Origin: Polynucleobacter sp.
GTDB taxonomy: Bacteria > Pseudomonadota > Gammaproteobacteria > Burkholderiales > Burkholderiaceae
Length of the DNA stretch: 17,473 bases
Direction: 5' to 3'
Assembly (NCBI GenBank): GCA_023253245.1
Contig: JALRHB010000003.1
Location: 17,470-34,942, forward strand
The notes beneath the pieces are model-generated. The model ran no database searches, had not been told where the DNA came from, and saw nothing but the letters and a program-made list of their open reading frames with translations. A program made the position numbers and the translations under genes. Within the stretch, counting starts at the first letter, position 1, and each line of letters opens with the position of its first letter. Shown piece by piece: positions 6,822 to 14,529 of the stretch.

Positions 6822-7712
6822 TTAATTGAAAAATTCAGCAGAATACTGTTCGGCAGTAAAAGGGGCTAAATCATCAATCCCCTCGCCTTTTCCGAGCGCT
6901 ATTACAGCCGGCTTTGCCCCCGCGCCAAGGGTATGGGCAAGAGCGCAAATGACCCCACCTTTAGCTGTCCCATCTAGTTTGGTCACAATCAACGCAGTCA
7001 AATCTAAAGCCGTATGGAAGGCTTTTACCTGGCTTAGACCGTTTTGCCCAGTATTGCCATCAAGCACCAGCAAAGTCTGGTGAGGAGCCCCAGGAAGCGC
7101 CTTACCGATCACTCGTTTCACCTTCTTAAGCTCTTCCATCAGATTGTTCTGCGTTGCGAGTCTTCCAGCAGTGTCAATGATCAAAATATCTGCCTTACGA
7201 GAAATCGCCGCATGAATGGCATCGTGGGCTACTGCAGCTGCATCACCGCTTTCTTGGGTAATGACATCTACCTGATTACGACCACCCCATTCCAGTAATT
7301 GATTGCGGGCAGCAGCGCGGAAAGTATCGCCTGCTGCAAGTAAGACAGATTTACCCTGTGCTTGAAAGGCTCTACAGAGTTTACCGATCGTGGTTGTTTT
7401 ACCTGCGCCGTTTACCCCAATCACTAGCCATACTTGAGGCAGGGTCTTTTGATTATGATCAAACAGTGGGTTTGGGTTTGCCTCTAGGGGTTTTAGCAAC
7501 TTAGCAACTTCTTGAATTAACAACCGCTGTAGATCCTGAGGACTATTTGCTTTCTCTGATTTAGCAGCTTTGCGCAACTTGTCCATTAGTTGTTCGGTTG
7601 TGGGAAGCCCCACATCGCTGAGGATGAGAGATTCTTCTAGGGCATCAAACCAGGCTGGGTCAGTCTGATTAGATTTAAAGAGGGAGCCGAGGGTTTTACG
7701 TAATCCGAACAT
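6822..7712 (-). CDS. ftsY: Signal recognition particle receptor FtsY
   Basis: 296-residue SRP GTPase that docks SRP-ribosome complexes at the cytoplasmic membrane for co-translational insertion. After a short amphipathic N-terminus (MFGLRKTLGSLFK) and the helical N domain come the NG motifs: P-loop GVNGAGKTTTIGKL (99-112), DTFRAAA (129-135), DTAGR (180-184), TKLDG, and the C-terminal GxGEGIDDLAPF closing motif. The long acidic A domain found in enteric FtsY is absent, so this is the short NG+1 form. ATG at 7712 is preceded by no clear Shine-Dalgarno. It is followed by rpoH after a gap containing the CIRCE, and is transcribed divergently from the M16 protease genes. Confidence 0.96.
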   Translation of the reverse strand: MFGLRKTLGSLFKSNQTDPAWFDALEESLILSDVGLPTTEQLMDKLRKAAKSEKANSPQDLQRLLIQEVAKLLKPLEANPNPLFDHNQKTLPQVWLVIGVNGAGKTTTIGKLCRAFQAQGKSVLLAAGDTFRAAARNQLLEWGGRNQVDVITQESGDAAAVAHDAIHAAISRKADILIIDTAGRLATQNNLMEELKKVKRVIGKALPGAPHQTLLVLDGNTGQNGLSQVKAFHTALDLTALIVTKLDGTAKGGVICALAHTLGAGAKPAVIALGKGEGIDDLAPFTAEQYSAEFFN

Positions 7713-7720
7713 AGTCGATA

Positions 7721-7754
7721 CAATTTAATTCTTGCATCTTATCAATTTAATTCT
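7721..7754. repeat. 12-bp direct repeat between ftsY and the M16 genes
   Basis: CAATTTAATTCT occurs exactly at 7721-7732 and again at 7743-7754, spaced 22 bp start to start, about two helical turns. The pair fills most of the gap between the divergent ftsY start (7712) and the M16 gene start. On the minus strand the second copy overlaps a -35-like TTGATA (complement of 7740-7745). It could be a tandem protein-binding site acting on both genes or simply a chance AT-rich repeat; the sequence alone does not decide. Confidence 0.55.
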
Positions 7755-7775
7755 AGGGATATGGTGATCTTACAG

Positions 7776-9149
7776 ATGCGCTCTACTTTCATACGAATTT
7801 TCTGGATTTTGCTGGTTTTTAGCCAGTCAATCGTGGCTGCTCCCGAAGTGACTCCTGCCAATACCCATGAGTTTGAACTTGCTAATGGGTTAAAGCTGAT
7901 TGTTAGGGAAGATCATCGGGCACCAACAGTTGCGCATATGGTTTGGTATCGAGCCGGATCGATGGATGAGGTCAATGGCCGCACGGGTGTGGCCCATGTA
8001 CTTGAACACATGATGTTTAAGGGGACTCATACTGTGAAATCAGGAGATTTTTCGCGACTGGTCGCGGCGGTTGGGGGTCGTGAGAATGCCTTTACCTCGC
8101 GCGACTATACGGCTTACTTTCAGCAAGTTGAAAAATCAAAGTTAGATGAGGTGATGAAGCTTGAGGCTGATCGCATGACTAATCTTTCCTTTCAAGATGC
8201 TGAATTCTTTAAGGAAATCGAGGTGGTGAAGGAAGAGCGTCGTCTACGCACTGAAGATAATCCTAGTAGTCTTTTGTATGAATCACTGATGGCAACAGCA
8301 TTCATGACATCACCATATCGTCATCCAGTGATTGGCTGGATGAATGATCTAGAAAATATGAAGCCATCAGATGCGCGAGATTGGTATCAAAGTTGGTATG
8401 CACCGAACAATGCAACTGTCGTTATTAGTGGCGATGTAGATCCCACAATTATTTTAAAGTCAGTTGAAAAATATTATGGCGCAGCTCCTGCTCGTGATTT
8501 ACCAGTGCGCAAACCTCAACTAGAGCCAGTGCAAAAAGGAATAAAACAAGTTCAGGTCAAAGCACCGGCAGATAGCGCACAGTTAGCAATGGCATGGAAG
8601 GTGCCCAAGCTTCAGCCTGGAAAACTTGACGATGTGGAACCTTATGCATTGGAATTGCTAGCTGCAGTTTTGGATGGTTATGATAACGCCCGCCTAAATC
8701 GAATATTGGTAAAGCAGGAACGTGTTGTCAATGATGTTGGCGTGAGCTATGAAATGGTCTCACGCGGGCCAGAACTATTCCTTATCAATGTCAGTATGGC
8801 TAAAGGGAAAACTATTACTCAGGCTCAGAGTAGCATTCGTAAAGCGTTGGAAGAGATTGTGCGTAATGGTGTCCAGGAATCTGAGCTTAAGCGCATTAAG
8901 GTTCGGATTTTGTCCAATCAGATTTTTAAACGTGATTCCATATTTGGTCAGGCAATGGAAATCGGTAGCACTGAAATGGCTGGTTTTTCATGGCGAGATA
9001 TTGATGTGATGTTGGAAAAAATGCAGACAATTACACCTGCCCAAGTTCAAGCGGTTGCAAAAAAATATTTGGTGGATGATGGTCTAACGATTGCAGTTTT
9101 GGACCCACAAGCTCGTAAGAGTGCTCAAGCCAAGCAAGGAGGCCAATAA
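7776..9149 (+). CDS. Secreted M16 family zinc metallopeptidase (catalytic subunit)
   Basis: About 457 residues with an N-terminal signal peptide (MRSTFIRIFWILLVFSQSIVAA), so periplasmic. The inverted zinc motif HxxEH is intact (HVLEH, residues 74-78), and the third ligand is a Glu in the EVVKEERR stretch about 75 residues later, so this is a catalytically competent M16 (pitrilysin/processing-peptidase-like) subunit. The second, inactive half-domain follows. ATG at 7776 is chosen because GGTGAT lies eight bases upstream and it gives a clean signal peptide; ATG at 7761 has its purine run too close. The following M16 gene overlaps by one base, and the two products probably form the heterodimer usual for paired bacterial M16B proteins. 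The natural substrate is not known. Confidence 0.92.
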   Translation: MRSTFIRIFWILLVFSQSIVAAPEVTPANTHEFELANGLKLIVREDHRAPTVAHMVWYRAGSMDEVNGRTGVAHVLEHMMFKGTHTVKSGDFSRLVAAVGGRENAFTSRDYTAYFQQVEKSKLDEVMKLEADRMTNLSFQDAEFFKEIEVVKEERRLRTEDNPSSLLYESLMATAFMTSPYRHPVIGWMNDLENMKPSDARDWYQSWYAPNNATVVISGDVDPTIILKSVEKYYGAAPARDLPVRKPQLEPVQKGIKQVQVKAPADSAQLAMAWKVPKLQPGKLDDVEPYALELLAAVLDGYDNARLNRILVKQERVVNDVGVSYEMVSRGPELFLINVSMAKGKTITQAQSSIRKALEEIVRNGVQESELKRIKVRILSNQIFKRDSIFGQAMEIGSTEMAGFSWRDIDVMLEKMQTITPAQVQAVAKKYLVDDGLTIAVLDPQARKSAQAKQGGQ

Positions 9150-10495
9150 TGCGAGCAATTCGTTTGATTATGCGAGGCGTAGTTGCAAGCTTATTGGGCC
9201 TAGGTTTGCTGTCATCAGCCTACGCAATTTTGCCTATTGAGCAGCTCGAGTCCTACAAAGGCGCTAAAGCTTATTTGGTACAAACTAAATCGCTACCAAT
9301 GGTGGATATTGAAATTAGTATCGATGCTGGAGACCGCTATGATCCGGCTGGCAAAAGTGGTTTAGCAACCGTGGCCGGACAACTATTAAATTATGGTGCC
9401 AAGTCTGCTAATGGTTTGTTAACAGAGGCTCAAATTGCTGATGAGATTGCAGACCTAGGTGCTAATCTGAGTATTGCAGTGAGTGGCGAGCGCGCAATCA
9501 TGCGAATCCGCAGCCTTAGTAGAAAAGATTTACGCGAGCGCGCAGTACAACTAGCATCTTCATTGCTTGCTTCGCCTGCCTATGACCCAAAGATATTAGC
9601 GCGAGAAAAGCAGCGCATGACCACTGCATTACTCGAATCAGAAACAAAACCGGAGGCAGTACTAGAGCGTCGTTTTAGAAAATCCGTATACGGAAATTAC
9701 CCCTTGGGAAATTCACCCTCGGTGCAAACGATTGCCAATATCACTGCCACTGATTTACATCAGTTTCACAAGCAGTTTTACCGTGGTGATCGAATGATTG
9801 TGAGCATAGTGGGTGATGTGAGCAGGTCGGAAGCGGTTCAAGTAGTGCAGGATTTACTAAAAGGTATTCCGCAATCTGGCCCTGCTATCGCAGCTCTACC
9901 AGAATTGGAGCGCTCACCAGTGGAGCCACTCAATCAGCGTGAGGTCAATATTCCTTTCAATGCTCAACAGGCACATATTGCAATGGGGATGACTGCAATC
10001 ACTCGTAATAATCCTGATTATTTCCCATTGTTGGTTGGAAACTATGTTTTGGGCGGTGGAGGTTTTGTATCGCAATTAGTCTCAGAAGTTCGTGAAAAAC
10101 GAGGTCTTGCCTACAGCGTATACAGTTATTTTGCTCCCGGTAAAGACAGTGGTATTTTTCAGGCAGGCGTCCAGACTAAAAATGATCAAGCGAGTGTGAC
10201 GGTTGAAGTAATGAGTGCAACTATTGAAAAATTTATTGCCAATGGCCCTACTCAACAAGAGCTTGATGCGGCTAAAGCAAACTTAATTAATGGCTATCCC
10301 CTAAGAATTGATAACAACCGAAAATTGTTGGACAACGTATCGGCGATTGCTTGGAATAATTTACCCCTCAATACAATGGAAATTTGGACCAAACAGGTTG
10401 AGGAAGTTACTCTGGAGCAAGTCAAGGCGGCTTTTCAGAAATACTTGGCAATGGACCGCATGAAGATTGTTATCTTGGGGGCTCAAAATAAATAA
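9149..10495 (+). CDS. Secreted M16 family protein, non-catalytic partner subunit
   Basis: 448 residues with a signal peptide (about 1-26, ending in AYA). The M16 fold is recognisable, but at the place of the zinc motif it reads SGLATVAGQLLNYG, so HxxEH is missing and this chain cannot hold the catalytic zinc. It keeps the C-terminal-half feature REKRGLAYSVYSYF, the Arg/Tyr segment that completes the active site of the partner in paired M16B enzymes. Its ATG overlaps the stop of the catalytic subunit (TAATG), with a strong AAGGAGG in front, which fits balanced production of a heterodimer. rsmD follows after 16 bases. Confidence 0.92.
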   Translation: MRAIRLIMRGVVASLLGLGLLSSAYAILPIEQLESYKGAKAYLVQTKSLPMVDIEISIDAGDRYDPAGKSGLATVAGQLLNYGAKSANGLLTEAQIADEIADLGANLSIAVSGERAIMRIRSLSRKDLRERAVQLASSLLASPAYDPKILAREKQRMTTALLESETKPEAVLERRFRKSVYGNYPLGNSPSVQTIANITATDLHQFHKQFYRGDRMIVSIVGDVSRSEAVQVVQDLLKGIPQSGPAIAALPELERSPVEPLNQREVNIPFNAQQAHIAMGMTAITRNNPDYFPLLVGNYVLGGGGFVSQLVSEVREKRGLAYSVYSYFAPGKDSGIFQAGVQTKNDQASVTVEVMSATIEKFIANGPTQQELDAAKANLINGYPLRIDNNRKLLDNVSAIAWNNLPLNTMEIWTKQVEEVTLEQVKAAFQKYLAMDRMKIVILGAQNK

Positions 10496-10511
10496 ACGAC
10501 ATAAAGCGCTT

Positions 10512-11108
10512 ATGTCATCCGAGTTGCCAAAGAAAATACGCATCATCGGAGGTATTTGGCGCAGTCGACTCTTAAATGTCTTGGATTTACCTGGATTACG
10601 ACCAACTACGGATCGGGTCCGAGAGACCTTATTTAATTGGTTGGGGCAAGATTTAAGAGGACTTAACTGTATCGATTTATTTGCTGGAACCGGCGCTTTG
10701 GGTTTTGAGGCGGCATCACGATATGCGGATTCTGTGACCATAATCGAGCGGGATAAAAAAGCGCATACACGGTTAACTGAAAATTTTTCAGCATTACAGT
10801 CTTCTCCGGTTCCTGGAGTGGTGCAAATTCTCCACCGAGATTGTCTGGAATATCTAAAACAGCAAGCAGATCTTTCGAGCAATTTAATTTTTATTGACCC
10901 GCCATTTCAGGAAGCAGGTTTATTTGATCAAGCTCTTATTGAAGCTGGGCGTATTTGTGACGATCGTTCTGGGGGCGGTATCTATGCTGAGTTCCCTACT
11001 TCACGCACGCGAGAGTCAGTTGAAGCCCTTTTGCCAGAGTGGCATTGTGGAAAATACTTAGAGGCAGGGCAGGTAAAAGCTTGTCTATTTCGCTCTAGAA
11101 GGGGCTAA
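10512..11108 (+). CDS. rsmD: 16S rRNA (guanine(966)-N(2))-methyltransferase RsmD
   Basis: 198-residue SAM-dependent methyltransferase that modifies G966 of 16S rRNA. Visible motifs are the N-terminal IIGGIWRSRLLNV (family pattern RIIGGxWRGRKL), RPTTDRVRETLFNWL, SAM-binding motif I DLFAGTGALGFEAASR (55-70), the acidic IIERD end of strand 2, and the catalytic DPPF (129-132). ATG at 10512 is used; an in-frame TTG at 10467 lies inside the preceding M16 gene and lacks any ribosome binding site. No strong Shine-Dalgarno is seen at 10512 either, so translation may be coupled to the upstream gene. It is followed by coaD, the common rsmD-coaD pairing of proteobacteria. Confidence 0.94.
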   Translation: MSSELPKKIRIIGGIWRSRLLNVLDLPGLRPTTDRVRETLFNWLGQDLRGLNCIDLFAGTGALGFEAASRYADSVTIIERDKKAHTRLTENFSALQSSPVPGVVQILHRDCLEYLKQQADLSSNLIFIDPPFQEAGLFDQALIEAGRICDDRSGGGIYAEFPTSRTRESVEALLPEWHCGKYLEAGQVKACLFRSRRG

Positions 11109-11144
11109 ACTCTTGCGTGTAGCCGATAAAGCCATAGGAATGTT

Positions 11145-11642
11145 ATGACGATTGCTGTTTATCCCGGAACCTTTGATCCATTTACCCGTGGCCACGAAGA
11201 TTTAGTGCGCCGTGCCTCTAGTATTTTTAGCGAAGTGATTGTTGGCGTTGCTGACAGTCGGAGTAAGCGCCCATTTTTTACACTTCAAGAACGCATAGAG
11301 ATTGCTAAAGAGGTCTTGGGCCATTATCCCAATGTAAAGATTGCTGGATTTTCTGGTCTATTGAAAGATTTTGCTCGTGAGCACAATGCACGCGTAATTG
11401 TTCGTGGTTTGCGTGCGGTATCCGATTTTGAATACGAATTCCAGATGGCCGGTATGAACCGCTATTTATTGCCTGATGTTGAGACTCTCTTTTTAACACC
11501 ATCAGATCAATACCAATTTATCTCGGGAACATTTGTTCGTGAGATTGCCATCATGGGTGGCGATGTTAGTAAATTTGTTTTTCCTTCTGTAGAAAAGTGG
11601 CTCCTCAAAAAGGTTGCCCAAACCAACCAGCCAAAAGAGTAA
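11145..11642 (+). CDS. coaD: Phosphopantetheine adenylyltransferase
   Basis: 165 residues, the usual length of CoaD (PPAT), which transfers AMP from ATP to 4'-phosphopantetheine in the penultimate step of coenzyme A synthesis. It has the nucleotidyltransferase signature at the N-terminus (YPGTFDPFTRGH; the T/HxGH motif is residues 14-17), the VIVRGLRAVSDFEYEFQMAGMN block, and the C-terminal ISGTFVREI motif that binds ATP phosphates. Gly replaces the more common Ser in ISSTxVRE, a minor variation. ATG at 11145 has AGGA five bases upstream. A ferredoxin gene follows 18 bases later, as in many proteobacteria. Confidence 0.97.
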   Translation: MTIAVYPGTFDPFTRGHEDLVRRASSIFSEVIVGVADSRSKRPFFTLQERIEIAKEVLGHYPNVKIAGFSGLLKDFAREHNARVIVRGLRAVSDFEYEFQMAGMNRYLLPDVETLFLTPSDQYQFISGTFVREIAIMGGDVSKFVFPSVEKWLLKKVAQTNQPKE

Positions 11643-11660
11643 GCTTAGTCGACAAACTAT

Positions 11661-11933
11661 ATGGCCTTAATGATTACGGACGAATGCATCAACTGTGATG
11701 TGTGCGAGCCAGAATGCCCCAATGATGCTATCTACATGGGTCTTGAAATTTATGAGATTGACCCAAATAAATGTACAGAGTGTGTTGGCCACTACGATGC
11801 ACCACAGTGTCAGCAAGTTTGCCCAGTTGACTGTATTCCTTTAAATCCTGCTTTTAAAGAAAATCAAACCCAGTTGATGGCTAAATATCAGGCATTAACT
11901 GCTGCCAAAAAAGCACTGGCCAACAAACTATAA
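11661..11933 (+). CDS. YfhL-type 2[4Fe-4S] ferredoxin
   Basis: 90-residue ferredoxin. Cluster I ligands are C9-x2-C12-x2-C15-x3-C19-P, and cluster II ligands are C38-x2-C41-x8-C50-x3-C54-P, with an extra Cys58. The eight-residue insert between the second and third ligands of cluster II, plus the C-terminal helix (about 65-88), marks the Allochromatium/YfhL-type ferredoxin with low-potential clusters rather than a clostridial type. It is a small soluble electron carrier; its redox partner is not evident here. It probably shares a transcript with coaD. ATG at 11661 has little Shine-Dalgarno; a second in-frame ATG at 11670 is possible. It ends 22 bases from the convergent pth gene. Confidence 0.94.
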   Translation: MALMITDECINCDVCEPECPNDAIYMGLEIYEIDPNKCTECVGHYDAPQCQQVCPVDCIPLNPAFKENQTQLMAKYQALTAAKKALANKL

Positions 11934-11955
11934 AAACCAATTTGAATATCTGAGG

Positions 11956-12552
11956 CTAGTGGGATTTGGAGTGTAATTCCAACATTGCCGTCTGAGCATC
12001 GCCTTTCAAAAACAAAGGCAGAATTTTTAAACCATCCTCAATACTGGCATCAATTTGTTTTTGTTCAATTTGTAGCGGTCTTCTCAGAACATAGTCTGCC
12101 ACATCCATTGGGCGGGCCCCTTCACCAGCAAGGTCTCTAGGATGACCAATGCCTAGTCGTAAGCGCCAGTAGTTAGCAGTGCCAAGGTGAGCTTGAATGT
12201 CTTTTAAGCCATTATGTCCCCCAGTTCCACCGCCTAGTTTGAGACGTGCTGTACCAGGCTTAAGGTCTAGCTCATCTTGCACTACTAGGACCTGCGTGGA
12301 AATTAGTTTATGAAAACGACATAGTGCCCCTACTGCTTGACCACTGAGGTTCATATAGGTACTTGGTTTAAGTAAGAAAAGGTCTTCACCTTCCCATTTA
12401 GTCTTCGCTACTTTCCCATGAAAGCGTTTTTCGGTTTCAAAACGTGTACCTAATTGTTTTGCTAGAGCATCGACGAACCAGAAGCCAGCATTGTGCCGAT
12501 CTTCCTCATGTTCTTCGCCTGGATTGCCAAGGCCCACAATTAATTTAGTCAT
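11956..12552 (-). CDS. pth: Peptidyl-tRNA hydrolase
   Basis: 198-residue Pth that cleaves the ester bond of peptidyl-tRNAs dropped from the ribosome. The N-terminus MTKLIVGLGNPG and the catalytic His20 in DRHNAGFWFVD are present, as are TYMNLSG (substrate Asn), VVQDELDLKPG (catalytic-site Asp) and GGTGGHNGLKDI. The residues before the catalytic His (EEHEED) differ from the usual Y-x-x-T pattern, a local variation. ATG at 12552 gives the canonical N-terminus; a directly preceding ATG (12555) adds one Met, and a longer in-frame TTG at 12585 is unsupported. It lies downstream of rplY, separated by an intrinsic terminator, so it may depend on readthrough or its own promoter. Confidence 0.95.
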   Translation of the reverse strand: MTKLIVGLGNPGEEHEEDRHNAGFWFVDALAKQLGTRFETEKRFHGKVAKTKWEGEDLFLLKPSTYMNLSGQAVGALCRFHKLISTQVLVVQDELDLKPGTARLKLGGGTGGHNGLKDIQAHLGTANYWRLRLGIGHPRDLAGEGARPMDVADYVLRRPLQIEQKQIDASIEDGLKILPLFLKGDAQTAMLELHSKSH

Positions 12553-12582
12553 CATTCTTGTTAAAGGATAAAAGCATTTCCG

Positions 12583-12612
12583 CAAAAAAGAAAACCCGCA
12601 TTTAAGCGGGCC
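12583..12612 (-). terminator. Intrinsic terminator after rplY
   Basis: Read on the minus strand: CCCGC (complement of 12606-12610), a six-base loop, GCGGG (complement of 12595-12599), then TTTTCTTTTTT (complement of 12584-12594). A flanking G-U pair can extend the stem. It sits about 30 bases after the rplY stop and before pth, so it should end or attenuate the rplY transcript. Confidence 0.85.
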
Positions 12613-12642
12613 TTCTCTGTCGCAAAGATAAAAGTGAGGATA

Positions 12643-13281
12643 TTACGCTTTATCTTTTGGAGCTTCAGCAGCTGGCGCCGCAGCAGCTGCAGGAGCAGCT
12701 TCAGTATCAGCGGCTTTGACTGCTGGTATACGTGCGTTGGCCAACACTGGGTTTTCTTGCTCGACATGCAATACCAAGCTAACTCCCTTAGGTAGAGCGA
12801 TGTCTTTTGCATGAATACCATGACCAACTTCAATCTTGCTCAAGTCGACTTCAAGGAACTCTGGCAAGTCAGCTGGTAAGCAGGAAACTTCCAATTCGGT
12901 TGCGATGTGGCTAATCACGGCGCCTTGCAACTTCACAGCAGCTGAAGTGTCAGCATTGATGAAGTGCAATGGAACACGCATATGAACTTTCTCAGTCGCA
13001 GAAACGCGTTGGAAGTCAATGTGGAGAACCAAAGGCTTAAATGGATGCATCTGATAATCGCGCAACAACACCTTTTGTGCTTTGCCGCCGATTTCAAGAT
13101 CAAGGATGGACGAGTGGAATGCTTCCTTGCGGAGAGCATGGAACAGTGCGTTGTGATCCAACTCGATTACAGTCGCGGCTTCTTTGCCGCCATAGATGAT
13201 TCCCGGAGTTTTACCGGCATTGCGCAGACGGCGGCTCGCACCCGTTCCCTGTACGCTTCTTTCAAAGGCTACAACTTTCAT
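12643..13281 (-). CDS. rplY: 50S ribosomal protein L25 (Ctc type)
   Basis: 212-residue long form of L25 (L25/general stress protein Ctc), which binds 5S rRNA. The N-terminal L25 domain is seen as MKVVAFERSVQGTGASRRLRNAGKTPGIIYGG (given here only as family pattern; residues 1-32), with HPFKPLVLHIDFQRV ending it at about residue 92. The C-terminal Ctc/TL5 beta domain follows to about residue 185. The tail (about 187-212) is low-complexity Ala/Pro with a KDKA end, as in many betaproteobacterial L25 proteins. GGGA lies about eight bases before the ATG. A perfect TATAAT -10 sequence lies about 58 bases upstream. Its order prs-rplY-pth is conserved in the group. Confidence 0.95.
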   Translation of the reverse strand: MKVVAFERSVQGTGASRRLRNAGKTPGIIYGGKEAATVIELDHNALFHALRKEAFHSSILDLEIGGKAQKVLLRDYQMHPFKPLVLHIDFQRVSATEKVHMRVPLHFINADTSAAVKLQGAVISHIATELEVSCLPADLPEFLEVDLSKIEVGHGIHAKDIALPKGVSLVLHVEQENPVLANARIPAVKAADTEAAPAAAAAPAAEAPKDKA

Positions 13282-13338
13282 ATTGAATTCCCAAAATTAA
13301 GGTTAATTTCCGTTCGCGACCAAACAGAAAAGCCTTTG

Positions 13339-13344
13339 ATTATA
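13339..13344 (-). promoter_or_regulatory. Candidate -10 box of an rplY promoter
   Basis: Complement of 13339-13344 is a perfect TATAAT within the 137-bp prs-rplY gap, 57 bases before the rplY ATG. The 17-base-spaced -35 position reads GGCAAA, a poor match to TTGACA, so the promoter call rests on the -10 only. A separate rplY promoter would make sense, since heavy ribosomal-protein output would not match prs levels. Confidence 0.45.
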
Positions 13345-13418
13345 GCTTGGGAATGCAGAATTTTGCCTAAAAATGCCCCAAAACTACAAAAAACAAGGAT
13401 AGAAACGCTATTTTTGCG

Positions 13419-14387
13419 TTATTCAGCAAACATCGACATCACTGAATCCCCTTTGCTGATACGGGCTAAGGTCTCAGCTAAGATCGGGGCAACACTCAAT
13501 TGGCGAATTTTGACCACTTTCATGGCTTCTGGGGTTAAGGGGATGGTGTCTGTCACAACCAGCTCATCCAATTCAGAGGCTGCGATACGAGCTACTGCAC
13601 CGCCAGAGAGTACGGCATGAGTGCAATATGCTGTTACACCCTTAGCGCCGCGCTCTTTGAGCGCCTCAGCAGCCTTACAGAGCGTTCCACCTGTGTCAAT
13701 AATGTCGTCCATGATGACGCAATGACGGCCCTCTACTTCGCCGATTAAGTGCATTACTTCCGATACGTTTGCCTTAGGGCGACGTTTATCAATAATTGCC
13801 AAATCTGTACCTAATTGTTTTGCCATTGCACGCGCGCGCACAACGCCACCAATATCTGGGGAGACAATAATTAGGTCTTTTTGAGTCTTCTGAGCCTGAA
13901 GGTCAGACAGTAATACTGGGGAAGCATAGATATTGTCTACGGGAATATCAAAAAAGCCCTGAATCTGGTCAGCATGTAAATCCATAGTCAAGACTCGCTC
14001 TACTCCCGCTACCGATTGCAGCATATTGGCTACGATTCTGGCCGAGATGGCAACTCGGGCTGAACGTGGGCGACGATCCTGTCTTGCGTAACCGAAGTAA
14101 GGGATCACTGCGGTTATACGGCTTGCTGATGCTCGTTTTAGAGCATCAATCATGATCATTAGCTCCATCAAACTGTCATTTGTGGGTGCGCATGTGGATT
14201 GGATGACAACTACATTTTTTCCACGGACGTTTTCTTGAATTTCTACCTGAATTTCACCATCAGAAAATCTACCTACAAAAGCCTTTCCCATGGGAAGGTT
14301 GAGCTCTTTAGCAACAGCATGAGCCAAAACGGGATTTGCATTACCTGTGAATAGAGTCAGTAAATCAGCGTTCATTGGGGCGGACAT
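13419..14387 (-). CDS. prs: Ribose-phosphate pyrophosphokinase (PRPP synthase)
   Basis: 322-residue class I PRPP synthase, which makes phosphoribosyl pyrophosphate from ribose 5-phosphate and ATP for nucleotides, His and Trp. Visible motifs are LFTGNANPVLA near the N-terminus, FSDGEIQVEI, YFGYARQDRR (97-106) for ATP binding, the metal-binding signature DLHADQIQGFFDIPVDN (136-152), the flexible catalytic KRRPKA loop near 201-206, and the PRPP loop MDDIIDTGGT (226-235). The start at 14387 has no clear Shine-Dalgarno; ATG at 14375 is an alternative. It follows tRNA-Gln by 60 bases on the same strand and precedes rplY. Confidence 0.97.
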   Translation of the reverse strand: MSAPMNADLLTLFTGNANPVLAHAVAKELNLPMGKAFVGRFSDGEIQVEIQENVRGKNVVVIQSTCAPTNDSLMELMIMIDALKRASASRITAVIPYFGYARQDRRPRSARVAISARIVANMLQSVAGVERVLTMDLHADQIQGFFDIPVDNIYASPVLLSDLQAQKTQKDLIIVSPDIGGVVRARAMAKQLGTDLAIIDKRRPKANVSEVMHLIGEVEGRHCVIMDDIIDTGGTLCKAAEALKERGAKGVTAYCTHAVLSGGAVARIAASELDELVVTDTIPLTPEAMKVVKIRQLSVAPILAETLARISKGDSVMSMFAE

Positions 14388-14447
14388 AGGCGATTTTGGG
14401 GATTTGGTAGGGGTCGAATGGATGTCTTTTGTCGTATCTACAGTAGT

Positions 14448-14524
14448 TGGCAGGGGAAGAAGGATTCGAACCTTCGCATGCTGGAATCAAAATCCAGTGC
14501 CTTAACCAGCTTGGCGATTCCCCT
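14448..14524 (-). tRNA. tRNA-Gln, anticodon UUG
   Basis: 77 bases on the minus strand fold as a complete cloverleaf. The acceptor stem AGGGGAA pairs with TTCCCCT over seven perfect pairs, then discriminator G and an encoded CCA (complement of 14448-14450). The D arm uses GCC/GGC, the anticodon stem is CTGGA/TCCAG with loop TTTTGAT (anticodon TTG), and the T arm is GAAGG/CCTTC with loop TTCGAAT. The anticodon reads CAA (and CAG by wobble). The D loop is two bases longer than in the enteric molecule, and the first pair is A1-U72 instead of U1-A72. It lies five bases after the ispE stop and 60 bases before prs, inside the operon. Confidence 0.97.
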
Positions 14525-14529
14525 ACAGG

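Noticed and set aside
9149..10495. Second M16 gene read as a broken peptidase because HxxEH is missing
   Set aside because: Paired bacterial M16B systems normally have one non-catalytic subunit. The frame is full length, has a signal peptide and a strong ribosome site, so it is a functional partner, not a pseudogene.
12553..12585. Longer pth start (TTG at 12585)
   Set aside because: The added residues (KCFYPLTR) are not part of the Pth family, whose N-terminus is MTKLIVGLGNPG from 12552.
13404..13420. Possible terminator after prs (AACGC / GCGTT with a 7-base loop)
   Set aside because: The stem is only five pairs, and the T-run on the minus strand begins about ten bases beyond it, so it is too weak to call.
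12964..13620. Long plus-strand open frame (218 codons) opposite rplY and prs
   Set aside because: It lies fully antisense to the start of rplY and the end of prs, both secure conserved genes. The translated sequence has no recognisable motif and there is no ribosome binding site, so it is a shadow.
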